DNA from: Allacma fusca
Lineage: Eukaryota > Arthropoda > Collembola > Symphypleona > Sminthuridae
Direction: 5' to 3'
Length of the DNA: 64,000 nucleotides
Assembly: GCA_947179485.1 (NCBI GenBank)
Contig: OX359250.1
Span: 46,907,450 to 46,971,449, forward strand
Of the stretch, positions 51,851 to 62,280 are shown in pieces (the stretch's first letter is position 1; every line of letters starts with the position of its first letter). Below the pieces are notes generated by a model. The model was not told the origin of the DNA. It was given only the letters and a program-made list of their open reading frames with translations, and made no database searches. The position numbers were made by a program, and so were the translations under genes.

Positions 51851-52157
51851 TTTTAGTGATATTGCCTCATTATTTCTGGTAAAAAATCCCGTTGTAGTTT
51901 TATTTACTATGAAATTTACTGATTGCACATGTAATTAAGTAATTGACTTGCCCGATTACAAGAATTACTACTCTAAAGATTAAAAAGAGTATTTATTGAG
52001 ATGTTAACAGTTCCGTGTCTTAATGCATTCTGTAAAAAGCGTTAATCATCATTGCATCTTAACAAGGTCAATATACTACAATATAATACATTTCATAAGC
52101 TTGCTAATGATAGCTTGTGTCTGGAATATAGGGTTCCCAGACGTCCCGGAATGACCC

Positions 52158-53154
52158 CAGTCACTCGAAATGTATAGGATCCTACATGTAAAATCTATAG
52201 GATAAAAGTATCAGATCTGCGGACGATATCTCAAACGATTTTCTTACAGGATCCTATACTATCCCATAGTTACTAATCCCAACCTCGCATGGGATTTTCT
52301 CTAGCTTGTCCTATAGTTGAAAATTTATTATTATCTTATGCGCTTCTCTACTTTTACTCCATTTTCCTCCAAAATTAAAACTACATAACCATCTTTACTA
52401 CAGTTAGCTTAATTTTTAGACAATTATAAATATTCTAAATATTTACAATTGTGTAAACAATTAAGCTAACTGCCATTAACGTTTTCATACATATACATCT
52501 CCTCAAATTGTCAATAGTAATACACCCTACACTGCAGTTCTATGTAGAAATAACATGTAACACTACAAAATAAAATTGCAGCCACAAGTAAATAATTTCA
52601 CGTATAAATTGAAAAAAAGAACAATAACAATCACACACTGGTTATATTTTCCGCTTGTCTTACTATTACTAATTGTAAGTTAAAATTGAAACAATCTAAA
52701 GAACAGGTAAGTCGATTTGGTGTTCATCACAACCAAAGAACACGTGAATGACAACTGCTGTTGATTAAGTATGGCGAATTTGGCGGTTATAATATATGTG
52801 CTGTACAAACGATGAGGAGCGCAGAATCCTTGTCAAAGCAAGTACAGGATTTTTCTAAAAATGTCCTATGGTACCCGAAACCATAGGATTTTTCTGAAAA
52901 TGTCCTATAGAACTCGAACTTGCTGGATATGCGGCACCCAACTTATAGGATTTCTTTAAAAACTTCCTATGGTACCCTCAGCTTATGGGATTTTTCTGAA
53001 AACTTCCTATGGTACTATATCTTATAAGAATCGCGTGCCAGTTTCTGACGAGCTGAATGATTTCTATAAGATCCTATATGGCTTGTGGGATTTCTGGTAC
53101 ATTTTCTCACAGAAATTGCATCCTATAGGAATCCCATACAGTTTGAAGTGACTG
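52158..53154. mobile_element. Inserted element A with CCTATAGGAT words
   Basis: The left end CAGTCACTCGAAATGTATAG and the right end (minus strand) CAGTCACTTCAAACTGTATG are inverted repeats over about 27 bp. The element interrupts the GTCCCGG-rich left end of the surrounding hAT element. Subterminal zones repeat ATAGGATTT, CCTATGGTACC and CCTATAGGA many times, most densely at 52850-53130. No clean target duplication could be seen, probably through decay at the junction. No coding frame. Confidence 0.65.
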
Positions 53155-53928
53155 GGACAGTCGTTGTCCCGTGTCCCGGAAGGGTGTATTCCGGGACACG
53201 TAAATGTCCCGGAAACGTCGAGCTCAAAAAGTTATGGAAATTATTAGTTTTTAAGATAAAAATAAAATATTTCGTTCTAGAGGAGCTCGATTCAAACGAG
53301 AGCATCATGTGCCATCTACATAAAACTAATAAAATCATAAAAATGTGATTACAAGCGTAACAAAATCGCTTAGGCATCAGGTAATAATTAAAAAGGTCTA
53401 GGTTTTACAATTCTATATGGGAAGAGGTTGTCAATTCAAAAAGTTGGTTAAGTCGAAATGGCAAAGATAACCAGACCCGTGCTAGGAGTTTAGTGTGTAA
53501 AGAGACTTTCTCCGTGAAGAATGAAGAATTTGGGTTTGTTAAATCTCACATGTAAAGTTCCTAAAAACCTAGAGAAAGCATGTGCTGAAACAAAAAAGTT
53601 TAGATTTTTTTAAACCGCAAAATCTGGAGACGATTAAAAATTCAACATTTTTGCTGTTACAGTGCGAACAATGCGACCGTAAATTACGGTCGCCAAAATT
53701 ATGTGTTTTAGAAATTCCAGGAAGAAAATCCATCAATTAGTGCTGCTAATTGCAAATATCACATTATGCATAACGTTGTGAAAAATGCATGCAATAAGTT
53801 ATCAATAGATGTTGAAGGCTTTGCTTTAAAGGTTTTTAGCGAATCTAGCTCGTCTGCACAGAGACTAGACTCTTTAAAACAGTTATGTGAATTTGTGGAT
53901 GTGGCTTTCCTTACTTCCAGCACTGGAC

Positions 53929-54928
53929 CAGAGCTGCGCACAAGTACAAGTAGTACACGAGTATTTCAAGTCAAGTTCGCGTTCGGGTCGTGGTCAAGTA
54001 AATAAATTTAAAACCATGAACGGTTCGGGTCGTGTTCAGGTATTTCATCGACTTGACCATGATTTCTTACCTCAAGTCAAGTTCGTGGTCAAGTATAATT
54101 ATTTTACTTGAACCATAGTACCTGGTCATGTTCAAGTAAATATTAAAAAGTACTTGACCACGAACTTGAGTTTTTCGTGTACAAGTTCAAGTAATTTTGT
54201 TTGTGCAATTCTTCATGGCTGAGGGAGTTTTCAATTCACTTACGATTCACTGTACTAAATGAAACTTAAAACGGCATTTAATACATCACTTTAAGCGGCA
54301 TTTGTTAATTTGTTCGTGTACACAAATACAAAAGAAAGCTCAACATTCATATGGCTCCGTGGAAATTGATTTAAAAATGTTAGCACCCATGTTTATAATA
54401 GTATGTGACAACAAAACCTAAAAGGAGTTCTGTGTCCCCGAAAATGTCAACTGAGTCACCAGACCCACCCGGTACACGAAATCAGAGTAGATCTGCAGTG
54501 TACAATCGTTCTACATTCATTGAAAGGAACCAAAAATACAACTATTATTTTTAGAGGCGGTTGCTAGCAAAATGCTGGGTGAAACCTAGTGTGTTAGAAA
54601 CCCAGGTTCGCTTTCATTAGAAATATAAATTCAATAAAACTTAAGTATTTTGATGTTCAATGGATTACTTGAAAGTACTTGAAAGTTCAAGTTCATGGTC
54701 AAGTTCGGGTCATGGTCAAGTCAAGTTGAAGTTGGACCCGAAACGCGCGTATAAAATCATGGTCAAGTAATATGAGAATTACTTGAAAACCCGAACTTGT
54801 TTCATTCAAGTATTACTTGAACTGAAAATGTCAAGTTCGGGTAATCTTGAAATACGTACTTGAGAAGTCGGGGTCAAGTCAAGTTCGTGGTCGGATCTTT
54901 ATAAATACTTGACCCGAGCGCAGCACTA
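53929..54928. mobile_element. Inserted element B, 1.0 kb (TSD CACTGGAC)
   Basis: CACTGGAC is duplicated exactly at 53921-53928 and 54929-54936. The ends are CAGAGCTGCGCA and, on minus, TAGTGCTGCGCT. Removing the insert and one duplication brings together LTSSTG and the downstream transposase reading, so the host frame dates the event. Both subterminal zones are arrays of TCAAGT, CAAGTTCGGGTC and their complements. Non-coding. Confidence 0.8.
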
Positions 54929-55316
54929 CACTGGACAGCTTCCTTTCTAATAGGTTAGCTTTGAAGTCATATTTTCTTTTGAAGGAACAAAATGGCTGCC
55001 CTGCTGTTAATCGCAAGGTTGTACGTCATAACAGCAAAAAAGTTGCTGCGAAAATAGAATGCCTAACCGAATGTTACCTATATATTGTGCACATTATTTT
55101 ACAATAAATGAATTCACCCATTTTAATGTTGAAGTGTAATGATTGTACTTCTACGGAAGTTTAAGCCATAATGAAATCTCTTCTAGAAAGTTCTGTAAAC
55201 CGATTCTATAAATTTTACGGAAGTACCGCTAATGAAATTCTGAAAAATTTACCCCCGCAACAAAACAAAAGCGCTTTGAACAGGAAGCTTTGGAATGTTT
55301 TGCAATCACTGCAGAC

Positions 55317-55867
55317 CAGAGATGCGCAAAGGAAACAGCCTTCCTTCAAGCCTTCGAAGGCGAAAATTCAATCAAAATTTCCCCTTCAACATGTCCTAGA
55401 ATGAAGCCCTCTAAAATATCTGCCTTCCTTCACCCTTCCTTCCAAAATACATATGCTCATTTTTGCCTTCAGCCTTCTTCTAAAAAATAGCCTTCCTTCA
55501 ATTTTAAACTACAACCCGTTTAAAAACGTTTTGCACCAGCAGGATTCAGTGCAGTGAAGATAGCGGCACACATTGTCAATTCACGAATTGGCTGCATTGT
55601 TGCGCTAGCAGCAAAACGTCGTTGCATATGCTATGCTTTCACGTTGTAGATATTTCGTGTACCTGGAAGCCTTCACGGTCTTGGAGGGCTAATATTTAGG
55701 AAGCCTTCCTTCACAATCCTTCACTGCTAGTTTTTGTGAAGGCTTCCTTCAGCCTTCAGAAAAAAGTATCTCCATCCTTCATTCCTTCTGCAACGGTAAG
55801 AAAGTTACCTTTCCGCCTTCAAGGAAGCCTTCTTGGAATGCTAGCCTTCGAAGGCTGCGCATCTCTG
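55317..55867. mobile_element. Inserted element C, 551 bp (TSD CTGCAGAC)
   Basis: CTGCAGAC is duplicated exactly at 55309-55316 and 55868-55875. The 12-bp terminal repeat CAGAGATGCGCA is perfect at both ends and close to that of element B, so both may have used one transposase. Both subterminal zones repeat GCCTTCCTTCA and its complement, ending in the palindrome GCCTTCGAAGGC. Open frames through it are Pro/Ser-rich by-products. Confidence 0.85.
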
Positions 55868-56720
55868 CTGCAGACATATTAAAGCAGACATTTTGATTTC
55901 AGTAATACTAAATTTTTTTTGAAAATGGAACTAGTAAATTTGAAATCAGAGGAATTCTTAGTATCCATGGCTTATTTACTCAATATTGGCGTTGTACTCG
56001 GTATTACATTAAACGAGGACCAACTGTACAATGAATTTTGCTTACTTCGTGAAACTTGAGTTTTTTATTGTGATCGGTGATCGTGAGATCGGTCGGTGCA
56101 AAGTAGGCTGAGTTTTTAAGAAAGATCAATGTCCTGAACTATTCAAGCTTGTATCGTTCGTGCTATTAATTCCTGTTAGCAGTGATTTTGCAGAAAGTTA
56201 TTTCAGCCTAGTGAAAAAAGTTTGGACAGCCGAGAGAAACTTAATGTCAACAAAACTTGTGAAGGCAGAGCTTCAAGTCAGGCTTAATGTGCCCTTTTCA
56301 TGTTGTGAATTGGTTTCTTTTTTGAACAAACCGGAAAACAAGAAAATGTTATTAGGTGCCAAAAAGGCTGAAAAATACAATTAGGAATCGTGCATAAGTA
56401 AACAAAATTTAAAACTATTTTGTCCCGGAATGACGTTTCAAAAAAGTGGGAACCCTACTGGAATAGGGAGGTGTATATTGTTACGAAGCTCAAACACCTG
56501 GTCGAAGTGATTATATGCAGTTTTCATGAAGTATTAGAATGAAGATGTCAGTATGGAATTAAGCCATTTGAAAAAAATTCCTATATGGCTTAACTAATGC
56601 ATATTTTTTAAAAAAACAGTAATGATTATTTTAAAAAATCAAAATCAATAATCTCAAATTTTCAATTTTTATTGATTGTAATATGCAATATATTGAATGT
56701 TACTACTAGTATATCATTTG

Positions 56721-56755
56721 CGTGACGAAGGGTAAAAGCTCGAAACGTTGCTGCG
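56721..56755 (+). ncRNA. Possible decayed hammerhead-ribozyme-like motif
   Basis: GTGACGAAGGGTAAAAGCTCGAAACGTTGC resembles the two conserved strands of a hammerhead core (CUGANGA and GAAAC) around a short stem II. The leading C is G here and the stem pairs poorly, so it would be inactive. Such motifs are known from Penelope-like element ends, and a Penelope remnant lies 0.7 kb away, but on the other strand. Confidence 0.2.
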
Positions 56756-57284
56756 AATAAAATATAAGCCTTGTGTTAAAAAGTAAACCTCTACCCTTAT
56801 TTAATACGTTATAATTGTTACACCAATAGATTCTTTTAACTTTGCAAAAATTTTCAAATGGGCTTTGCGGAAACTTATATCCCAAAAACTTTAGAAGAGG
56901 AACAAGCAATGGAAGGTATGCGCTTGTACAGACTATCATCAAAAATGAATTGTTAATGAGAAAAAGACACATTCACGTATATCTCGACTACAGAGATCCT
57001 ACGAGTCGTTTACGAGCACTACGAAAGGAACAATAATAAATTGTCAAAAATAAATATTCCATATTCGACAGAAACGAAAGTTTTTTAAAAAATCGTCCGC
57101 CCCTCTCAGCTCACGTACTGTCTACACAGAGTAACAGCTTGTGTTTTTCCCTTACCTCTTCCCTCCAAGGGTCGGGGAAGGGCTGCACACTTGAAGCCAC
57201 AGGTGGCCCGTCCGCCCACGCAATTCTCGTGAAACTCCAAAGAGAGCTCTGCGGCCGCCAATTCCCCCACACATGGCCCTTCAT

Positions 57285-57409
57285 GCACGTTACGTAAGAA
57301 ATGGGTAAATCGATCACCAATCAATACATTACTGATTTTTGACCGATTTATTGATTGATCATCGATTTATTGATTGGTGATCAATTTATCGATTTCTTAC
57401 GTAACGTGC
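57285..57409. mobile_element. 125-bp palindromic (foldback) element
   Basis: GCACGTTACGTAAGAAAT at the left and its exact complement at the right (57392-57409) enclose further inverted words AAATCGATCACCAATCAATA / TATTGATTGGTGATC. The whole unit can fold on itself. No target duplication recognised. It directly abuts the end of the Penelope-like remnant. Confidence 0.7.
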
Positions 57410-57410
57410 G

Positions 57411-57895
57411 TAAATATTACTATCATTGACGTTCATCAATTTTCTGCCGGATTTTTGAATTATTAAGCCCTCTTTAATTCTTCTCAAAAATTGATTTGGC
57501 TCTTTTGGCGTTAACTTAATCGATGGAATGATTTCTATTACTGTAAACATGTCGAGCAACTGCTGATTTCTCACGGTTTTTCAAACGAACATGGTTTATA
57601 TGTTCTTTCAGTCGTATGTGTAACGGATGATAAGTTTCACCGTAATAAATTTTGTCACAGGAATTAAACGGAATCTTATATATGACATGATTTTCACTTC
57701 CATCGTTGTCCTTGATTTGGGCAAGCATACTTTTGATTTTCTTACCGGGTATCTTCCATTAAAATTTTATTCTTAATAATCCGCTAATTTCATTGGATAA
57801 ATTAACCAGAAATGGAATGGCAACCCATTTGGTATCTTTTTCTGGTCCATCTTCTGTTTTTCCTAATCTCAAGTTGAGAGTCGGTAATTGTTATA
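57411..57895 (-). pseudogene. Penelope-like element remnant: RT tail plus GIY-YIG nuclease
   Basis: Read on minus: LPTLNLRLGKTEDGPE, then KDTKWVAIPFLVNLSNEISG (the segment after the RT thumb that is typical of Penelope-like elements), a stop, then VIYKIPFNSCDKIYYGETYH, PLHIRLKEH and AVARHVYSNRNHSID. The YKI-x9-YYGET-x9-R-x3-H arrangement is that of GIY-YIG endonucleases at the C terminus of these elements. After a frame change the tail continues EIIPSIKLTPKEPNQFLRRI and KEGLIIQKSG. It is 5'-truncated, with one internal stop and one frameshift. Confidence 0.75.
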
Positions 57896-58313
57896 AATAA
57901 TAACTGCTGGGACTCACTCAAATAGTTCCCTAAAGCAGATGCAGACTGCTGATGGGTAACAAGAGATAAAATATGTAGTTAGAGCACCTTGTAAGCAGGG
58001 GAAGTCACACCATTTTTTTTGCTGTTGTAATTTTCAATAAAAATCAGTATTTTCTAGCCTGTAACTAACAGAAAAGTAAATTATACGTGAAATTATATAC
58101 TTCAAAAAGTGTGTGTACAAAACTGAGGACTAAAACTAACCGGGAAAATCGAGAAAAGCGGAAATCAGTAGAAATCGATCCAGCCAGCGTGGTGATATAT
58201 GTACCTACAAACTTACTGAACGAAGACATGCAAAACCAGCTGGATCAGCTAAGTCAATAATTTTAAGGAGTATACGTAGGGCCTAGCTACTAATTCCATA
58301 CATATTCAATCTG

Positions 58314-59041
58314 TTGTGTGTGATACTAGCACAGTTGGAATTTTTGTTTACCCAGGTCAATTTTTTTTCGGATCGTGTGAAGATGACTATCGTAGACTTT
58401 AGCCAAATTAGAGATTTCCAGGGACTGGGACTCGCTCTAAACTCTATAATTGCCCCTCTAAACGAGAGCATGAAGACCTTCAACGATTTCTTGGCAAACT
58501 ACAATAAGAAGGTGCAAGAGGTAGACGACAAGGTTAGTGAAGCTTTAAAACGGTTTTCAAAATTGAAACTAACGGTGAAAGGTCAATAGAAGGCGATTGA
58601 CAGACTGGAGAGAATTGAAATGCTGAAGACTAATAATTCATGGTCATCCATTCGACAAAACTCCTACAGCGGATGGGGCCTGGCTAATAAACGGAGAGAT
58701 GGGTCTGACGTCAATTGTCATCGCGGATGCCAGAAGAACAGCACTGAACAAAACAAACCAAAACTAAATTTAAACCAGTAATAGTGCGTGTAAACGATAG
58801 GTTTGATGTCTATGCAATAATGAAGGCTAAAGGATCGATGAAGAGCAAGCACCCTGATATTTTCATCTCAAGAGGAATGATTCCAAAAGACCGGACCTTA
58901 AATAAAAAGCTGTATGAAGAACTGAAAGCGTATCGGGCAAACAACCCGGGGACGGAAGGGAAATTCATCTCGTCTACGGTAGTGGTCACCAACGGAGAAA
59001 CGTTCACGAGTGATGGTGTCAACATAATTAAGTTGAAATAG
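58314..59041 (+). pseudogene. LINE ORF1-like protein, broken
   Basis: The first part (58383-58586) reads MTIVDFSQIRDFQGLGLALN and then NESMKTFNDFLANYNKKVQE, a coiled-coil-like helix. After stops, 58784-59041 gives VNDRFDVYAIMKAKGSMKSK, IFISRGMIPKDRTLNKKLYE and a closing VVTNGETFTSDGVNIIKLK. The second part matches the layout of the C-terminal domain of LINE ORF1 proteins (IxIxxxLTPxxRxLxKxL, then a short tail with a Gly-Lys/Glu turn). The expected role is RNA chaperone in the retrotransposition particle. Confidence 0.6.
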
Positions 59042-59157
59042 CACAGGCGCTCACACACATATGTAAAACAAAAAGAGGAAATAAGTGTAAGTTTTTGGAA
59101 TCTACATGTAGTGAAATATTAAGAGTATCTAGATTCGCAAGAAGGTATTATTTTTAA

Positions 59158-60260
59158 GGAATGGGATATCATAGGTATAAGTGAAACTTGGGTAGAAAGT
59201 GAGCCTTTAAAATTAAATTCAAACTATAAGGACTATAGCGTTATATATATCCCAGGAGTCAGGTCTGCACTGAAAGGGCGTGCCTCAGGGGGTGTTGTGG
59301 CCGACAGGCTCAACTCTAGCCTTATGCGATAACTCGGGTTATGGTGTTGTTATGCTTGACAGCAGATGCGGCAGGAAAATATGAATATTTCTGACACGGT
59401 ATTATTGTGAGATCAGAACGTTGATATACTTATAAGGTAAGTAAAGTGCCAATTTTAAGTGTTCTTTCGTAATTTATTAATAATTTGCAATTAGCAATTA
59501 AGGAACAAGTACTACACAAAACAAACAAACTAGCTGGGCAATTCACTGGAGAAGTCAGCAAATCAAGAGAAATCAAGTGCAACCTTCTCGCTTCGTCGTC
59601 TTTTGAACTCTGTCTCTCTTTTCTCTTTTTTCAATAAATAATAGGCTACGAAATATTATAACTATTTTTCAATAGACAAACAATAAAACTAAAATATTTG
59701 TTTAATTATTTTCAGACTGGTTTCCATAGTGCTCGACCACAGGGGGTGTCGGTGTTATTCTAATATTTTAATCACATAGGAACGATTTGTCAGAACAGAG
59801 CTTTCTTAAGTATTAAATTAGAAAATAAGATATCAAAGCAAATCTTTAATCTTATGTATATCTTCCCACGGAAAAATTGAAATGGAAAAAAGCTTGCACA
59901 GAACTGAAAACATGTCTAGAAACTATAAATAATAACAATTGTGCCATCATTATAGGAGGGGACTTTAATTGTCGCATTGCAAGTTTGGGTCTGCTCCCTC
60001 AAGAAATAATTAGTAACTCAGTCGTTTCAGAGTACAGAGAGTCGAACGATGACATTCTGCATGAAAACGCCAATTTTCTCTCTGCGCTTTTTGAAGAAAT
60101 TGGTCTGGTCCTCCTAAATGGTAGGACCCCGGTGGATTCTCCTGGGGAATATACTTTCCTTGAAAACAATGCAGCCAGCAGAATGATTTCTGTGGGATTA
60201 GTGACAGCCTGGTGGGTAACATAAGGCATTTTAGTGTACACATGGGGAACTCTGACCATT
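59158..60260 (+). pseudogene. LINE endonuclease domain, split by an insertion
   Basis: EWDIIGISETWVESEPLKLN (from 59158) is the N-terminal catalytic Glu motif of APE-type endonucleases. GRASGG then meets the insertion at 59296 and reading resumes with GGVGVIL at 59743. IIIGGDFNCRIA near 59950 is the GDFN motif, followed by VLLNGRTPVDSPGEYTF, and GNSDHCDTK near 60246 holds the final SDH motif. The domain would nick target DNA for reverse transcription. Frameshifts and the insertion abolish it. Confidence 0.75.
59296..59739. mobile_element. 444-bp insertion in the endonuclease with 10-bp duplication
   Basis: CAGGGGGTGT is present at 59286-59295 and again at 59740-59749, at the exact point where the GGVGVIL reading of the endonuclease is broken. 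The insert starts TTGTGGCCGA and ends TCGACCA, so TGGCCGA/TGGTCGA may be a very short inverted end. No coding frame. The 10-bp length suggests a Mutator-type or retroposed insert rather than hAT. Confidence 0.65.
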
Positions 60261-60985
60261 GTGACACCAAGTGTCTGTAAGTTGTTCAATACTAAAAAAT
60301 CGATTTCATGTTCAAATCAGTACAAAGGGTTGAGTAACATAAATGTGAAAGTGGAGGGGTTTTGGAAGTTTGTAAAGGAGCTTAAAGAATCTGAACCACA
60401 GAAGTTGGAAGGGAGCCCTGATACGATTTTTGGGTCTTTTACCGCAGCATTGAAACAAGTAGCTCAAACAAATAAATGCTTACGACCGAAAATTGTACAA
60501 ATCACATGGAGTAGCAAACCGTGGTTTGATAATTTCTGCCGTGAGCTCAAGAGTAAACTAAATTTGCTAATTAAAGTATTTAAACGGAGCAGCTTTTCAA
60601 ATGAAATAAGGAGAGATATTAGCATCTGTCGAATGAATTTCAAAACAACATGTAGGGAAAAAAGAGCAGAATACAATGGGAAAATTCAAACTAGCATTGA
60701 CAGTAGTCGGAACAGCAAAGAATTTTGGGAAGCTGTAAAAACGTTCAGATTCAGACATACAGTGAAATCGGAAGTGGGAAAGGAAAAATGGGAAACTATA
60801 CGACACAACAATGCCCAGTAGGGAAATATGGGATGGGTACTGTAGTAACACTGGATAGGAGTATTTACTTTCGAATATCACTACAGTAGAGCTAACAAAA
60901 GCCATTAATAGTATAAGTTCAGGGAAAAGTCCCGGAATAGATGGAGTGACAAACGATTGTTTGAAACGCCTCCCCAAAGTGGTTA
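60261..60985 (+). pseudogene. LINE linker and start of the RT domain
   Basis: A long open stretch to 60821 contains WSSKPWFDNFCRELKSKLNL, then REKRAEYNGKIQ and SKEFWEAVKTFRF, the typical linker between endonuclease and RT. After a frame change, AINSISSGKSPGIDGVTNDC (from 60902) is the opening RT block with its conserved KSPGIDG. The frame is cut at KVV by the insertion at 60986. Confidence 0.7.
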
Positions 60986-62278
60986 CAGGGGTGCGCAGAG
61001 ATAATTTACACACCTTTAGATATACTTTACTGTCGTCACTGATGACGTGGGCTAATTAAGACCAATTACAAATTAAAGCGGGGTTCTCTGGCTTTAAAAT
61101 GTTATATTGGTCAAGTCATACTTAATCAGTGTAGCTACGAAGTTCAGTGCGGAAGTTGAAGGCCTGGTTTTAGGACCTGCCACGGGGAGATTCGGCTCCC
61201 GGGCAATAACCCGGGCATGGAAAGCAAGATAAATTGGCACATGTTACAAGTGAGAATGTAACATTGCCAATTAGAAAGGTTGAAGGCGCCAAGCCAAGGT
61301 TAAGGGTCTACAATCTTCGAAGAATGGATACCCTCATCGGAAGGTAACTTTCCCGATCGTCAATAAAATCCGATTTTTGTCCATGGAGATATCACTGGCC
61401 CAAAAGGTCATCTCCTGAAGAGTTTGACTATCTCCCAACGCAGTGTGCAAAATATTTTGACAAATTAACAAACTTGCCAGCAGCAAACATCGGGAACACA
61501 CATTGAGTCCGCGCAACCCGGGCATTCTCAAGAGGTACTGTAGGACCCTCCGAAGGTCCCTCCCGGCAGGAGCCAGGCCCAAATTTGTTGTGCCACTCGC
61601 AGAAGAACTTGTTTAACTAAGATATTCTGGAGGAAAGGGAATCATTTGGTACGTAACCAAGTGGGATAAAATTCCCAAAGGTTGGTACGTCAACTCCGAC
61701 AACTTCCGTTAAACGTTTATAGTGGTCGGAGTAATCAGTGGAATAGGAGTGCTGCCCCTTACAAAAGTCCCCTCAAAAGTATAACTCGTTGTTCATTACT
61801 TCAGTGGCCACGTTTTAAGGCCACTCGTGAGGAAGTATATATTTAGGTTATATCCTGAGGGCTTTTCAAACTTATTTATACATCATAACCCCGCCCTGAC
61901 ACATACGGCACTGAAAATGCCAGGCTATGCTACCGAGTCGACCGTTACCAAAGGTGTAAAATTATTTTAAACTAGCGATATTCCTATGAAGTCACCCTGA
62001 CGACAGCCCATTGATTTTTTTGGCTTTGGTTGCCTAACAAATTGGATCGTCATGCGGGTGGACACGATTGAAAATGGTCTGTGGATAGTGCTTTAAGGGT
62101 AGTGGCTCAGATTTGACCAAATTATGGTCATCCGGGTCTACAGATCTTGGTGAGCCCTTTCCGAGGTCATTGTCAATAGGAATGACAACAACATTGGCCA
62201 TATGAAGAACATCCCCAGCAACTTCAAGTTTTAATTATTAGATAGTAAAAGTGTGTAAATTATCTCTGTGCACCCCTG
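60986..62278. mobile_element. 1.3-kb TIR element in the RT (TA target)
   Basis: The left end CAGGGGTGCGCAGAGATAAT and the right end (minus strand) CAGGGGTGCACAGAGATAAT continue as TTACACAC, nearly perfect over 28 bp. Both are flanked by TA, which fits the Tc1/mariner-type target. The reverse transcriptase is open just before and just after it. The interior is moderately GC-rich with no transposase, so the element depended on a helper. Confidence 0.75.
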
Positions 62279-62280
62279 TA

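Larger units (their letters stand above)
53445..56384 (+). pseudogene. Broken hAT transposase (BED finger to C-terminal dimerisation domain)
   Basis: In order: a BED-like finger at 53445-53552 (WLSRNGKDNQTRARSLVCKE then TFSVKNEEFGFVKSHM) in which the first Cys is Ser; a core piece at 53732-53920 (ANCKYHIMHNVVKNACNKLS then DVEGFALKVF and LKQLCEFVDV); LALKSYFLLKEQNGCPAVNR near 54956, directly after insertion B; a piece before insertion C (55171-55308); one after it (about 55905-56058); and the C-terminal dimerisation domain at 56160-56384 (LLIPVSSDFAESYFSLVKKV, then WTAERNLMSTKLVKAELQVR). The latter matches the hAT pattern of a conserved SxxxER/ESxFS helix followed by W-ER-M. Stops, frameshifts and two insertions make it non-functional. 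Confidence 0.75.
52129..56457 (+). mobile_element. 4.3-kb hAT element carrying three insertions (TSD CTGGAATA)
   Basis: Exact 8-bp duplications CTGGAATA lie at 52121-52128 and 56458-56465. The terminal repeats start TAGGGTTCCCA at both ends, and both contain GTCCCGGAATGA a little further in (closer on the left, after a longer spacer on the right). Inside are fragments of a plus-strand BED/hAT transposase. Elements A (52158-53154), B (53929-54928) and C (55317-55867) are inserted in it. Without them the element is only about 1.77 kb, too short for a full hAT transposase, so part of the middle was probably lost. GTCCCGG-rich ends of this kind are known from animal hAT elements. Confidence 0.85.

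Noticed and set aside
52158..53154. Target duplication for element A
   Set aside because: Flanks AATGACCC and GGACAGTC do not match, and shifting the ends by up to three bases gives nothing longer than 2 bp.
55171..55490. Plus frames of 66-77 codons
   Set aside because: The first part is hAT transposase and the rest is the CCTTC array of element C. They are not separate genes.
57106..57324. Two overlapping minus frames rich in Gly/Arg/Glu
   Set aside because: They lie in a GC-rich patch next to the palindrome. No motif, and the two frames compete with each other.
61334..61582. 82-codon minus frame inside the TA-flanked element
   Set aside because: No transposase motif. The element has no other open frame, so it is taken as non-coding.
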